DNA of 64,000 nt, taken from NCBI RefSeq assembly GCF_000820845.2, contig NZ_CBXV010000001.1, positions 1-64,000 on the forward strand, given 5' to 3'. The position numbers and the translations under genes were made by a program. The notes beneath the pieces are model-generated. The model was given only the letters and a program-made list of their open reading frames with translations, searched no databases and was not told where the DNA came from. This stretch comes from Pyrinomonas methylaliphatogenes (GTDB taxonomy: Bacteria; Acidobacteriota; Blastocatellia; Pyrinomonadales; Pyrinomonadaceae). Shown piece by piece: positions 1 to 16,095 of the stretch (positions are counted from its first letter, which is position 1; every line of letters starts with the position of its first letter).

Positions 1-1
1 A

Positions 2-340
2 GAGCGGCGGGATGTGGAGCGTGGGCAGGTGATTGCCAAGCCTGGGACGATCACGCCGCATGTGCGGTTTCGGGCCGAGACGTATGTATTGACGAAGGAG
101 GAGGGGGGTCGGCACACGCCGTTTTTCAGTGGGTATCGGCCGCAGTTTTATTTTCGGACGACGGATGTGACTGGGGTGGTGAAGTTGCCTGAGGGGGTGG
201 AGATGGTGATGCCCGGGGACAATGTGAATTTGGAGGTGGAGTTGATCACGCCAGTGGCGTTGGAGAAGGGGTTACGGTTTGCGATTCGGGAAGGTGGGCG
301 GACGGTTGGAGCTGGCACCGTCACCGAAATACTGGAATAA
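2..340 (+). CDS. tuf: Elongation factor Tu, C-terminal part
   Basis: The reading frame is open from base 2 and ends at 340, so only the last 112 or so residues are present and the gene starts before the window. The visible protein is EF-Tu domain 3, with the typical segments [50 protein letters not shown] and the end [23 protein letters not shown]-Tu delivers aminoacyl-tRNA to the ribosome as a GTP complex; domain 3 contacts tRNA and EF-Ts. It sits directly upstream of rpmG, tRNA-Trp, secE and nusG, which is a common bacterial order. Some bacteria have a second tuf copy elsewhere, and this window cannot tell. Confidence 0.97.
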   Translation, partial: ERRDVERGQVIAKPGTITPHVRFRAETYVLTKEEGGRHTPFFSGYRPQFYFRTTDVTGVVKLPEGVEMVMPGDNVNLEVELITPVALEKGLRFAIREGGRTVGAGTVTEILE

Positions 341-497
341 AGTGATGAGGGCCGTCCGTTCAGGTGGTGGGGCGCAAAGCCTATACCGAAGACGAGTCCC
401 CTTCAGTGAAGGAAGAAGCTCTTCAATTGGGAAATTGGGATCCCCTTTCGGATCGATCCTGTAGGTCGGCTGGATCTTCGATTGAGGAAGTGGAACG

Positions 498-650
498 ATG
501 CCGCGCGATAACATAGTATTGCAATGCACCGAGTGTAAGAGTCGTAACTACACGACCACGAAGAACAAAAAGACGACGACTGAACGGCTGGAGTTTCGTA
601 AGTTCTGTCGTCGGTGCAGACGTCACACGACGCATCGGGAGACGAAGTGA
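498..650 (+). CDS. rpmG: Ribosomal protein bL33
   Basis: This is a 50-residue basic protein, the normal size for bL33 of the large ribosomal subunit. It keeps both zinc-type cysteine pairs: CTEC at residues 10-13 and CRRC at 36-39. It is therefore the zinc-binding (C+) form. The conserved core NYTTTKNKK and the ending HRETK also fit. It starts at ATG 498 and lies between tuf and tRNA-Trp. Confidence 0.95.
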   Translation: MPRDNIVLQCTECKSRNYTTTKNKKTTTERLEFRKFCRRCRRHTTHRETK

Positions 651-657
651 GCGGTGC

Positions 658-733
658 AGGGGTATGGTGTTAACGGTTAGCACGTCGGTCTCCAAAACCG
701 AAAGTCCGGGTTCGAATCCTGGTACCCCTGCCA
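658..733 (+). tRNA. trnW: tRNA-Trp (anticodon CCA)
   Basis: A full 76-nt cloverleaf can be drawn. The acceptor arm AGGGGTA pairs with TACCCCT. The anticodon stem TCGGT/ACCGA encloses loop CTCCAAA, giving anticodon CCA. The T arm CCGGG/CCTGG encloses TTCGAAT. G73 and an encoded CCA end close the molecule. G73 is the known identity base of bacterial tRNA-Trp. The position between rpmG and secE is typical of this operon. Confidence 0.95.
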
Positions 734-785
734 AACATTCAAGCTCGGTTTGTGCCGGCGAGGGCTGGACAAAGGGTAGGCGGCC

Positions 786-1157
786 GTGAAGAGAGAGGAT
801 CAGGCGACAGGCATGAGCGTAGGAGATGAGTCGAGCCTCGCTCCGTCATCCTCCCGCGTCGAGTCGGGGCAGGTTGCGCGGCTGAGCGAAGATTCAGAGG
901 AACGGAAGGGGAGAGGGGCGCGTCAGGAATCGCCGGGGGCAGGGTTTTTCGACCGAACGTGGCAGTTCGTCCATGATGTGCGCGGAGAGCTGCGGCGCGT
1001 GACCTGGCCGACGGCGAACGAGGTCAAAAACATAACGATCATCACATTGATCACGGTGATCTTCTTTGCCGCCTATCTTTTCTTAGTGGACCAGCTTTTC
1101 ACGCTTTTGGTGACGCAACTGGAGCGCGCGATCAATTGGTTGCTCGGCGGCGCGTGA
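786..1157 (+). CDS. secE: Preprotein translocase subunit SecE
   Basis: SecE stabilises SecY in the inner-membrane SecYEG protein channel. The C-terminal half (about residues 55-123) carries the family hallmark: an amphipathic helix with VRGELRRVTWPT, then EVKNITIITLITVIFFAAYLFLV as the single membrane segment. The first 50 residues are a polar, serine- and glutamate-rich extension beyond the minimal SecE core. The start is uncertain: GTG 786 is listed, and ATG 813 is an alternative that removes nine residues. It is followed by nusG after 18 nt. Confidence 0.93.
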   Translation: MKREDQATGMSVGDESSLAPSSSRVESGQVARLSEDSEERKGRGARQESPGAGFFDRTWQFVHDVRGELRRVTWPTANEVKNITIITLITVIFFAAYLFLVDQLFTLLVTQLERAINWLLGGA

Positions 1158-1175
1158 AGATAGGATCGAAGCTTT

Positions 1176-1736
1176 ATGAAGCAGTGGTTCATTCTCCACA
1201 CCTACTCGGGGCACGAAAAGAAGGTGCGCGAAAGCCTAAAGGCGCGCATCCGCGATATGGGGCTTGAAGATGTTGTCCCCGAGGTCATCGTCCCGACCGA
1301 GACGGTGGTGGAGATGCGCGGCAACAAGCGGGTCGAATCTTCGCGCATGTTCTATCCCGGGTATGTGCTCGTGCAGATCGAGTGTGATGAGCGCGGCCAC
1401 ATCCCCGACAAGGTCTTCCATCTCGTTAAAGCTACGCCGAAAGTGACCGGATTCGTTGGCGGACAACATCCAACTCCGCTCACTCCCGAAGAGGTCGATC
1501 AGATCGTCCATCACGTGACGGAGGCGGCGGAGAAACCGAAGCCGAAATTTACATACTCGGTCGGCGAAACGGTGCGCATCAAATCGGGGCCGTTCGCCAG
1601 TTTCACGGGCAAGGTCGAAGAGGTCAATAAGGAGAAATCGACGCTGAAGGTGGTTGTGACCATCTTCGGACGTTCGACGCCAGTCGAATTGAATTTCCTG
1701 GATGTCGAGAAGGTGACTTTTACGGAAGATGAGTAG
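1176..1736 (+). CDS. nusG: Transcription termination/antitermination factor NusG
   Basis: This 186-residue protein has the two NusG modules. The N-terminal NGN domain begins [20 protein letters not shown], with the FYPGYVLVQ core near residues 60-70. The C-terminal KOW domain contains [43 protein letters not shown]. It binds RNA polymerase to aid elongation and links it to Rho or to ribosomes. It follows secE and precedes rplK in the canonical cluster. Length is normal for the family. Confidence 0.97.
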   Translation: MKQWFILHTYSGHEKKVRESLKARIRDMGLEDVVPEVIVPTETVVEMRGNKRVESSRMFYPGYVLVQIECDERGHIPDKVFHLVKATPKVTGFVGGQHPTPLTPEEVDQIVHHVTEAAEKPKPKFTYSVGETVRIKSGPFASFTGKVEEVNKEKSTLKVVVTIFGRSTPVELNFLDVEKVTFTEDE

Positions 1737-1767
1737 GATTTGAAGAGGTGGGCGAGGCGAGAGGTAT

Positions 1768-2196
1768 ATGGCGAAGAAGGTTACAGCGCAGATAAAGTTG
1801 CAGGTTCCGGCGGGAAAAGCGAACCCGGCGCCGCCGATCGGCCCGGCGCTCGGTCAGCACGGCGTTAACATCATGGAGTTCTGCAAGGCTTTCAACGCGC
1901 GCACGGCCAACATGGATCCGGATATGAAGATCCCGGTGGTCATCACCGTCTATTCGGATCGGTCTTTCACTTTCGAGACGAAGACTCCGCCCGTCGCCGA
2001 TCTGCTCAAAAAGGCCGCTGGGATCCAGAAAGGCTCGAGCAAACCGAATCGCGAGAAGGTGGGTAAGATCACGCGCGCGCAACTTGAGGAGATCGCGCGC
2101 TTGAAATTGCCCGATCTCAATACGACGAGTCTAGAGAGCGCCATTCGCACCGTCGAAGGGACGGCGAAGAATATGGGGCTCATCATCGAAGGTTGA
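1768..2196 (+). CDS. rplK: Ribosomal protein uL11
   Basis: This 142-residue protein matches L11 from end to end. The N-terminal domain has [32 protein letters not shown]. The C-terminal rRNA-binding domain ends [23 protein letters not shown]11 forms the GTPase-associated centre of the 50S subunit and contacts 23S rRNA and elongation factors. It is followed by rplA in the usual order. Confidence 0.97.
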   Translation: MAKKVTAQIKLQVPAGKANPAPPIGPALGQHGVNIMEFCKAFNARTANMDPDMKIPVVITVYSDRSFTFETKTPPVADLLKKAAGIQKGSSKPNREKVGKITRAQLEEIARLKLPDLNTTSLESAIRTVEGTAKNMGLIIEG

Positions 2197-2268
2197 GCGA
2201 AGAAGGCTCTGAGCCTTCTTCGCGAGGGAGGATGGCGAGGATCATCCGTTCGAACCTCGGAGGTGGAG

Positions 2269-2964
2269 ATGCCAAAACACGGGAAGAAGTATCGCGCCGC
2301 ACTGGAGAAGATCGATCGGAATAAGAAGTATAGCCTCGAAGAGGGCATCGCGAAGATCAAAGAGATATCCTTCGCTAAATTCGATGAGACGGTCGAGTTG
2401 ACGGTCTGGCTGGGGGTTGACCCGCGCAAGGCCGATCAACTCGTGCGAGGCACCGTCGTCCTGCCGCATGGACTCGGCAAAACCAAACGCGTCCTCGTCA
2501 TCACTCAGGGCGAAAAGGTCAAAGAGGCTGAAGAAGCTGGCGCCGATTTCGTCGGCGGTGAGGACGTTGTCGAGCGCATCAAAGGCGGATGGCTCGATTT
2601 CGATGCCGTGATCGCCACGCCCGATGTGATGCGCATGGTCGGGCAGTTGGGTAAGATCTTGGGCCCGCGCGGACTCATGCCGAATCCGAAGACCGGCACC
2701 GTAACGTTCGATGTAAAGACGGCGGTCCAAGAGACGAAAGCTGGCAAGGTTGAGTATCGCGTCGATAAGACCGGCGTCATCCATGTGCCGATCGGCAAAG
2801 TCTCTTTCGAGACGGATAAGCTGCATGAGAACGCGCGCGTGCTGCTCGAAGCCATCGCCCGCGCCAAACCGGCGACGGCCAAAGGGCGTTACATGAAGAG
2901 GGTTTGGCTTTCGGCGACGATGACGCCGAGCGTGACGGTGGACGAAGCGGCCTTTGCAAAGTAG
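2269..2964 (+). CDS. rplA: Ribosomal protein uL1
   Basis: L1 forms the mobile stalk of the 50S subunit that handles exit tRNA, and in other bacteria it represses its own mRNA. The 231-residue protein shows [28 protein letters not shown], then [15 protein letters not shown] and [16 protein letters not shown], all L1 signatures. I chose ATG 2269 (MPKHGKKY) because a GGAGG ribosome-binding site ends about six bases before it. The upstream in-frame GTG at 2263 overlaps that site. Confidence 0.95.
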   Translation: MPKHGKKYRAALEKIDRNKKYSLEEGIAKIKEISFAKFDETVELTVWLGVDPRKADQLVRGTVVLPHGLGKTKRVLVITQGEKVKEAEEAGADFVGGEDVVERIKGGWLDFDAVIATPDVMRMVGQLGKILGPRGLMPNPKTGTVTFDVKTAVQETKAGKVEYRVDKTGVIHVPIGKVSFETDKLHENARVLLEAIARAKPATAKGRYMKRVWLSATMTPSVTVDEAAFAK

Positions 2965-2998
2965 TGGGCGGGCCCAATCATTCGCGAGGGATGAGAGG

Positions 2999-3532
2999 AT
3001 GAAAACGAGAAAGCAGAAGCAGCAGGAGTTGGAATCGCTGGCGCAACAATTTCGCGAGGCGACGTCCGGCGTGCTCATCGGCTTCAATAAAGTGACGGTC
3101 GAGAAGGATCAGGCTTTTCGACGGAGCCTGCGCGAAGTCGGAGCGCAGTATCGCGTCGTCAAAAACACTATCGCGCGGCTTGCGGCAACGGGGACGCCGT
3201 TTGAGCAAACGGTGGGCCATCTGAAAGGGATGACGGCGGTCGCGCTCAGCAAATCGGATCCGGTTGCTCTGTCGAAGGCCGTCTCGAAAGCCCTCAAGGA
3301 GAATCCCGAACTTTTCTCCTTCAAGGTCGGGATCGTCGAAGGGCGCGTCGTCGAGCTCAAGGATTTGGAGGCGATCGCCAATCTGCCATCGCGCGAGCAG
3401 TTGATCTCACAGCTGATGTTCTTGCTCAACTGTCAGGCGCAGCGGTTGGCGACCGTTCTGTCGGCGGTGCCGCGCAATCTCGCCATCGTCATCAAGCAGA
3501 TCGGCGAGAAGAAGGAGGCGGCTGCGTCGTAA
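2999..3532 (+). CDS. rplJ: Ribosomal protein uL10
   Basis: L10 is the base of the L7/L12 stalk. The 177-residue protein has the N-terminal rRNA-binding part (SGVLIGFNKVTVEKDQAFRR, QYRVVKNTIARLA). It ends in an amphipathic helix (SQLMFLLNCQAQRLATVLSAVPRNLAIVIKQIGEKK) that docks L7/L12 dimers. I chose ATG 2999 (MKTRKQKQ) because the longer frame from 2954 adds 15 residues that overlap the rplA end and have no family character. Confidence 0.94.
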   Translation: MKTRKQKQQELESLAQQFREATSGVLIGFNKVTVEKDQAFRRSLREVGAQYRVVKNTIARLAATGTPFEQTVGHLKGMTAVALSKSDPVALSKAVSKALKENPELFSFKVGIVEGRVVELKDLEAIANLPSREQLISQLMFLLNCQAQRLATVLSAVPRNLAIVIKQIGEKKEAAAS

Positions 3533-3704
3533 AGGAGTTGAAATCGCCTGCGGACGAGCGGAGCGGGGGCGATAGTCAGGGTCGTCCTTCATCAGCTCGG
3601 ACTTCGCGCTCGATCGGGATGCAACGAGCGAGCGCCGTCCCGTCCGTGCTCTCGAATCGAAACCGAACTCAATCCCCATTTTAAGGAGGACGAACTGTAA
3701 TCTT

Positions 3705-4100
3705 ATGGCAATTACGCGCGAGGAAGTCATCGAATATCTGAAAAATATGACGCTGCTTGAAGCGGCGCAGTTGGTGAAGGAACTGGAGGAGACCTTCGGC
3801 GTTTCGGCGGCGGCAGCGGCAGTTGCTGTCCCCGCGGCTGGTGTCGCGGCGGCGGGCGGCGCTGAAGCGGCGGCTCCGGCGGAGGAGAAGACCGAATTCG
3901 ACGTTATCTTGCAGAACGCGGGCGCGAACAAGATCAACGTCATCAAGGTCGTCCGCGAGATCACTTCGCTCGGTCTGAAGGAGGCCAAGGATTTGGTCGA
4001 ATCGGCGCCGAAGCCGATCAAAGAGGGGGTCTCGAAGGAAGAGGCCGAAGCGATTCGCAAGAAACTGACCGACGCGGGAGCGACCGTCGAGGTCAAATAA
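3705..4100 (+). CDS. rplL: Ribosomal protein bL12 (L7/L12)
   Basis: This 131-residue stalk protein recruits translational GTPases. It has the N-terminal dimerisation helices ([20 protein letters not shown]), a flexible alanine/proline hinge (about residues 30-62) and the C-terminal domain [47 protein letters not shown] strong AAGGAGG motif at 3683-3689 lies about 15 bases before the ATG. That spacing is longer than usual, so the start may rely on RNA folding. The 170-nt gap after rplJ shows no gene. Confidence 0.97.
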   Translation: MAITREEVIEYLKNMTLLEAAQLVKELEETFGVSAAAAAVAVPAAGVAAAGGAEAAAPAEEKTEFDVILQNAGANKINVIKVVREITSLGLKEAKDLVESAPKPIKEGVSKEEAEAIRKKLTDAGATVEVK

Positions 4101-4167
4101 GAAGCGGTTTGAGCGCGGGGAGCGCTGCGGAGCCCTCTCCGTGCGATCTCTTCCCGCGGCAGATAGC

Positions 4168-4197
4168 TTGACAGCCGAGCCGGTGACAGCTTAAGCT
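4168..4197 (+). promoter_or_regulatory. Candidate promoter upstream of rpoB
   Basis: A perfect -35 hexamer TTGACA lies at 4168-4173. After an 18-base spacer comes TAAGCT at 4192-4197, a weak -10 match. It lies in the 342-nt rplL-rpoB gap and points toward rpoB. It suggests that rpoBC can be transcribed partly independently of the ribosomal protein genes. This is inferred from hexamer matches only. Confidence 0.4.
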
Positions 4198-4260
4198 AAA
4201 AGGGCGTTGAGGCGTTGGCGTCACTCCCGTGGCAGTTCTACATAAGAGTTTAACCGCTCG

Positions 4261-4308
4261 CCAAAGCGGTCGGGGGAGTTTCCGTCCCGACCGCGCTTTG
4301 GCCTTTTT
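4261..4308 (+). terminator. Intrinsic terminator/attenuator between rplL and rpoB
   Basis: CCAAAGCGGTCGGG at 4261-4274 pairs with CCCGACCGCGCTTTGG at 4286-4301, with a two-base bulge and a short loop. The hairpin is followed by CCTTTTTGC. This is a strong Rho-independent terminator shape in the middle of an otherwise continuous operon. By analogy with the rplL-rpoB attenuator known in E. coli, it probably lowers rpoBC output relative to ribosomal proteins. The remaining bases of this gap hold no gene I can see. Confidence 0.75.
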
Positions 4309-4442
4309 GCGCGAAAATTCCGAAAACCTCATGAACTCGCTGAACAATCCGAATAGACCGTCTCTATCGAGCGATGCCGCGCGGCGCGCAGGCATATAGA
4401 TTTTCAACCTAAAAACTTCGTCAGAAGCAGGGTCGAGCAGCG

Positions 4443-8915
<4,473 letters not shown>

Positions 8916-8994
8916 TCAGGCGCGACGTTGTGAGGCGCTTCTTTCGGAAGCGGAACCTGAAACTCCAAAACCATCCATGCATGGAGAGATGACC

Positions 8995-13158
<4,164 letters not shown>

Positions 13159-13172
13159 CGAAGCTAAGAAAA

Positions 13173-13215
13173 GGGGAGGGATCGGAGGCCCAAGCGGAAC
13201 CCACGATCCTTCCCC
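13173..13215. terminator. Hairpin between rpoC and the convergent nitrate operon
   Basis: GGGGAGGGATCG at 13173-13184 pairs with CGATCCTTCCCC at 13204-13215, with one G-T pair and a 19-base loop. It lies between the rpoC stop and the end of the oppositely oriented cobA, so it could end transcription from either side. There is no long T run, so it is only a candidate. Confidence 0.45.
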
Positions 13216-13239
13216 ACGAGCGAAGTTGCGGCATCGATC

Positions 13240-14022
13240 TCATTTCATCGCAAGATGGAGAGACGAGCCCGAATGTTCGTCCAGCGATGAATCGCCCCAA
13301 GGTGCGAGGCAGCGCCGTAGGTTCACGACCTTACCGATGATCCAAACGGCTGGCGGGTGGACTTCGACTCGGCCTTCGGCGACGCTGACAAGCTCGCTCG
13401 TGATGACCCTCTCCGCAGGCGTCGCGCCGTTTTCGATAAAAGCCACCGGTTCATCCGGCGGGCGTCCATGTTCGATCAATCTCTGCGCGATCTTCCGTCG
13501 TTCGTTGACTCCCATCAGGATGATCAGTGTCTCAACTCGAGCGACGGCGGCCAGATTCAACTCTGCGCCCTCTTGGCGGTGACCTGCGATCACGGCGAAG
13601 GAGGCCGAGATGCCGCGGTATGTGAGCGGGATTCCGGCGAGGCTAGGGAGCGAGAGGGCTGAAGATAGGCCCGGAACCACCTCCACCGCGATGCCATGCG
13701 CATTGAGAAAAGCCCACTCTTCGCCGCCTCTGCCGAAGACGAATGGATCGCCCCCTTTGAGGCGCACGACGACCTTGTTCTCCTTGGCGAGATTCAACAG
13801 AGTCGAGTTGATTCGATCTTGAAAGCGTTGTTCGCCGTGGGATTTGCCGACGTATATCAAGGTCGCCTTGGGAGGGCAGAGTTTGAGGACTTCTGCGGTC
13901 ACGAGACGGTCATAAAGCACGACATCGGCGCGCTCAAGCGCGCGCACGGCTTTGAGCGTCAACAGGTCCGGGTCGCCCGGGCCAGCCCCGATGATGTACA
14001 CCTTACCGCTCATCCTTCTCAT
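13240..14022 (-). CDS. cobA: Uroporphyrinogen-III C-methyltransferase
   Basis: This 260-residue enzyme makes precorrin-2 from uroporphyrinogen III with two S-adenosylmethionine molecules. It is the first committed step to siroheme and cobalamin. The N-terminal VYIIGAGPGDPDLLTLKAVRALERADVVLYDRLV and the later VRLKGGDPFVFGRGGEE and VPGLSSALSLPSLAGIPLTYRG are hallmark SUMT motifs. It lacks the CysG N-terminal dehydrogenase/chelatase part, so another protein must finish siroheme. It is the last gene of the nitrate operon, which makes sense because NirB needs siroheme. The start could also be the ATG nine bases downstream (MSGKVYIIG). Confidence 0.93.
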   Translation of the reverse strand: MRRMSGKVYIIGAGPGDPDLLTLKAVRALERADVVLYDRLVTAEVLKLCPPKATLIYVGKSHGEQRFQDRINSTLLNLAKENKVVVRLKGGDPFVFGRGGEEWAFLNAHGIAVEVVPGLSSALSLPSLAGIPLTYRGISASFAVIAGHRQEGAELNLAAVARVETLIILMGVNERRKIAQRLIEHGRPPDEPVAFIENGATPAERVITSELVSVAEGRVEVHPPAVWIIGKVVNLRRCLAPWGDSSLDEHSGSSLHLAMK

Positions 14023-14059
14023 CGGCGATCCGAAGCTATCGTTGCCGAACGCAACTCGA

Positions 14060-15568
14060 CTAGAAGCTGAAGATCGTCGCCGCGTTGAGATGATTGACCC
14101 TCTGTTTGCCGCTGATCAGATAGCTCGTCTCGAGGCGTCTGAACTCTATCCCCCACGAAAGCTGTGGCGAGATTTTGTAAATGAGATTGATCGCGCCGCC
14201 CACATTGCGCGTGCGCCAATCTCTAGGCGACGCGCTCCGTAGATCTCGGTCGCGCGGATCGTCAAGGCCAAACGAGGCGTAGAGGGTCGCGCGTTCGCTA
14301 AGGGCGGGCAATGTCCAGCCGAGTTGCACCCAGCCGCCGCGAGTTCCGATCGCTTTGGCGCGCGTCGAAGGCGGCATCCCTTCGCGTCGAACGATCGCAT
14401 CAGGGTTGAAACCTTGAAAGATTCCGCTCTGAAAGCCGGCGAGGTCCTCTCCGATGAACGCCTCTCCGCTTAAAGTGAGATCTCGCGACAGCGGAGTGGA
14501 CCAGTCGAGCGCCAATCCATCTGAATTGATCCTCTCTTTGGCTACGCGCGCGCGCCCGTAGTGGACGGAGATCCCGATGTTGCCGGTCCGCTTCGATCCC
14601 AGCCAGTTCTGGCCGGAGAGCGCGATGCGACCTTGAAAGAAAGGGAGGCGCGAAGCCGATCCGGTGCTCGGCTGAAGGGTGAAGGGCGCGCTTGTCCCTG
14701 ATGGGTAATCGCCCGTCGAAGGAGCAAGAAGAGCAGCCTGCCAGAGAAGAACTCCGTCGAACGAGCGATGTTCCACCCTGATTTGGGGCAAGCGCGCCCA
14801 TGGGTTCCCCGCTGCCGCCATCTGTGGAACGGCGGCGGCAGCGATGGAAGTCGGATTCGCCGGGGCAAAGACCATCCAATCTTGACCCATGATGAGCGCC
14901 GTGCGTTTCCAATCGAGCCGCGCGAACGCCAAACGCAATCGAACGAGACTGAAATTCTCGCCGATGCCGATCGCCGGAAACCCTCCGAAGAAATCGGCTT
15001 CGACCGTTCCGCTCGATCTTGCGTGAAGCATTTCCGGACCGGTGAGCCGTAGGCCCAATCGGGTCTGTCGGACGCTCGCCCCGATCCCGCCCGATCCGGT
15101 CGGCGCGGCAAACAGCGGAACGTCGGCATTGTTGCTCGCGCCGCTGTTTCCGAAGAGGTTAAAGTAGATGGCGCCGTAAGGTGTGGCGTGAAAAGGGCCG
15201 AGTTCGATCCCTTGCGTCCGTTCTGAGGCTCGGTGAGAGGCGGCAGCCTTAGACTCAGCTTGCGCGTTCGCGGCGAGACCGAGCGACGCGGCGCAAGGGG
15301 AGGAAGCTGCCCCGCTCTTCGTTTGCGGCGCGACGAGGCGTTTGAGTTCGGCCAGCTCCGCGCACAGAGATTCAATCTGGGCCTCCATGCGATGGATTCG
15401 AGCTTGCAACTCTTCTTGCGTGGGAGAAGGTGAGCTCCCATTCGTTTGCGCAGAAGCGAGTTGAGCCGAAAAGACCAGCGAGAGGAGAAGCGCGCACAGT
15501 CCCTCTCCGACCGGGGACTTGAGATATGGAACGGAATGGAAGCAAGTAGCCATCGATATTTTGAACAT
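14060..15568 (-). CDS. Outer-membrane beta-barrel porin-like protein
   Basis: The listed frame is 529 residues. I start at ATG 15568 (502 residues) because GAGGAGG lies about eight bases upstream. The N-terminus is a signal peptide (LCALLLSLVFSAQLASAQ). A short coiled-coil follows (QEELQARIHRMEAQIESLCAELAELKRLV), as in several trimeric porins. The rest is rich in alternating polar/hydrophobic strands with RLGLRLTG, FFGGFPAIGIGE and LSGEAFIGEDLAG, and it ends NAATIFSF with a terminal aromatic, a common barrel-assembly signal. I cannot name a precise family. It lies between nirD and cobA, 38 nt from the latter, so a role in nitrate or nitrite entry is inferred from position only. Confidence 0.65.
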   Translation of the reverse strand: MFKISMATCFHSVPYLKSPVGEGLCALLLSLVFSAQLASAQTNGSSPSPTQEELQARIHRMEAQIESLCAELAELKRLVAPQTKSGAASSPCAASLGLAANAQAESKAAASHRASERTQGIELGPFHATPYGAIYFNLFGNSGASNNADVPLFAAPTGSGGIGASVRQTRLGLRLTGPEMLHARSSGTVEADFFGGFPAIGIGENFSLVRLRLAFARLDWKRTALIMGQDWMVFAPANPTSIAAAAVPQMAAAGNPWARLPQIRVEHRSFDGVLLWQAALLAPSTGDYPSGTSAPFTLQPSTGSASRLPFFQGRIALSGQNWLGSKRTGNIGISVHYGRARVAKERINSDGLALDWSTPLSRDLTLSGEAFIGEDLAGFQSGIFQGFNPDAIVRREGMPPSTRAKAIGTRGGWVQLGWTLPALSERATLYASFGLDDPRDRDLRSASPRDWRTRNVGGAINLIYKISPQLSWGIEFRRLETSYLISGKQRVNHLNAATIFSF

Positions 15569-15675
15569 GGTTCGTTTCCTCCTCGCCACGAGCTTCGCGG
15601 TGTGGCGATTGAGGAGGAAATGATTTTGATCATTCTCGCGGTCGCACATCTTGAGCTTCAGCTAAACAACACGCC

Positions 15676-16083
15676 CTACGCCATCATCCCGTGTTGCGCG
15701 GTCGGTTCGGCTCCTCGAACGACCAGGGGTGAATTGGCGGCGAGAGATTCATCCGCCACGACGGCGACGAAGACCTCTCGTCCCACGACTCTCACCGGAT
15801 AGGTCGGCACGCGAACCTGCGGATCGTCGAGACACTCTCCGGTCTGCAGGTTGAAACGATGCTTCAGCAGCGGCGAGGCCACCATCCAGACTTCGCCTTT
15901 GTTCCCGACGATGCCGCGCGAAAGCACATTGGCACAGGTGAAAGGATCGAAATTCGAGATGGCGAACAGTTGATCGCCAGCGACGCGAAAGATCGCCACT
16001 TGATGTCCTTCGACCTTGGCGCAGACGCCTGAGAAGGGAAGTATGTCGTCGATTTTGCAGACCTTATGCCACAACATCTTCAT
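15676..16083 (-). CDS. nirD: Nitrite reductase (NADH) small subunit
   Basis: This 135-residue protein has the Rieske-like fold of NirD without the cluster ligands, as is normal for NirD. The core VAIFRVAGDQLFAISNFDPFTCANVLSRGIVGNKGEVWMVASPLLKHRFNLQTGECLDD closely follows the family pattern. It forms the cytoplasmic nitrite reductase with NirB, reducing nitrite to ammonium with NADH. It starts 12 nt after the nirB stop, so the pair is co-transcribed. Confidence 0.93.
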   Translation of the reverse strand: MKMLWHKVCKIDDILPFSGVCAKVEGHQVAIFRVAGDQLFAISNFDPFTCANVLSRGIVGNKGEVWMVASPLLKHRFNLQTGECLDDPQVRVPTYPVRVVGREVFVAVVADESLAANSPLVVRGAEPTAQHGMMA

Positions 16084-16095
16084 CTCCTCCTCGGA

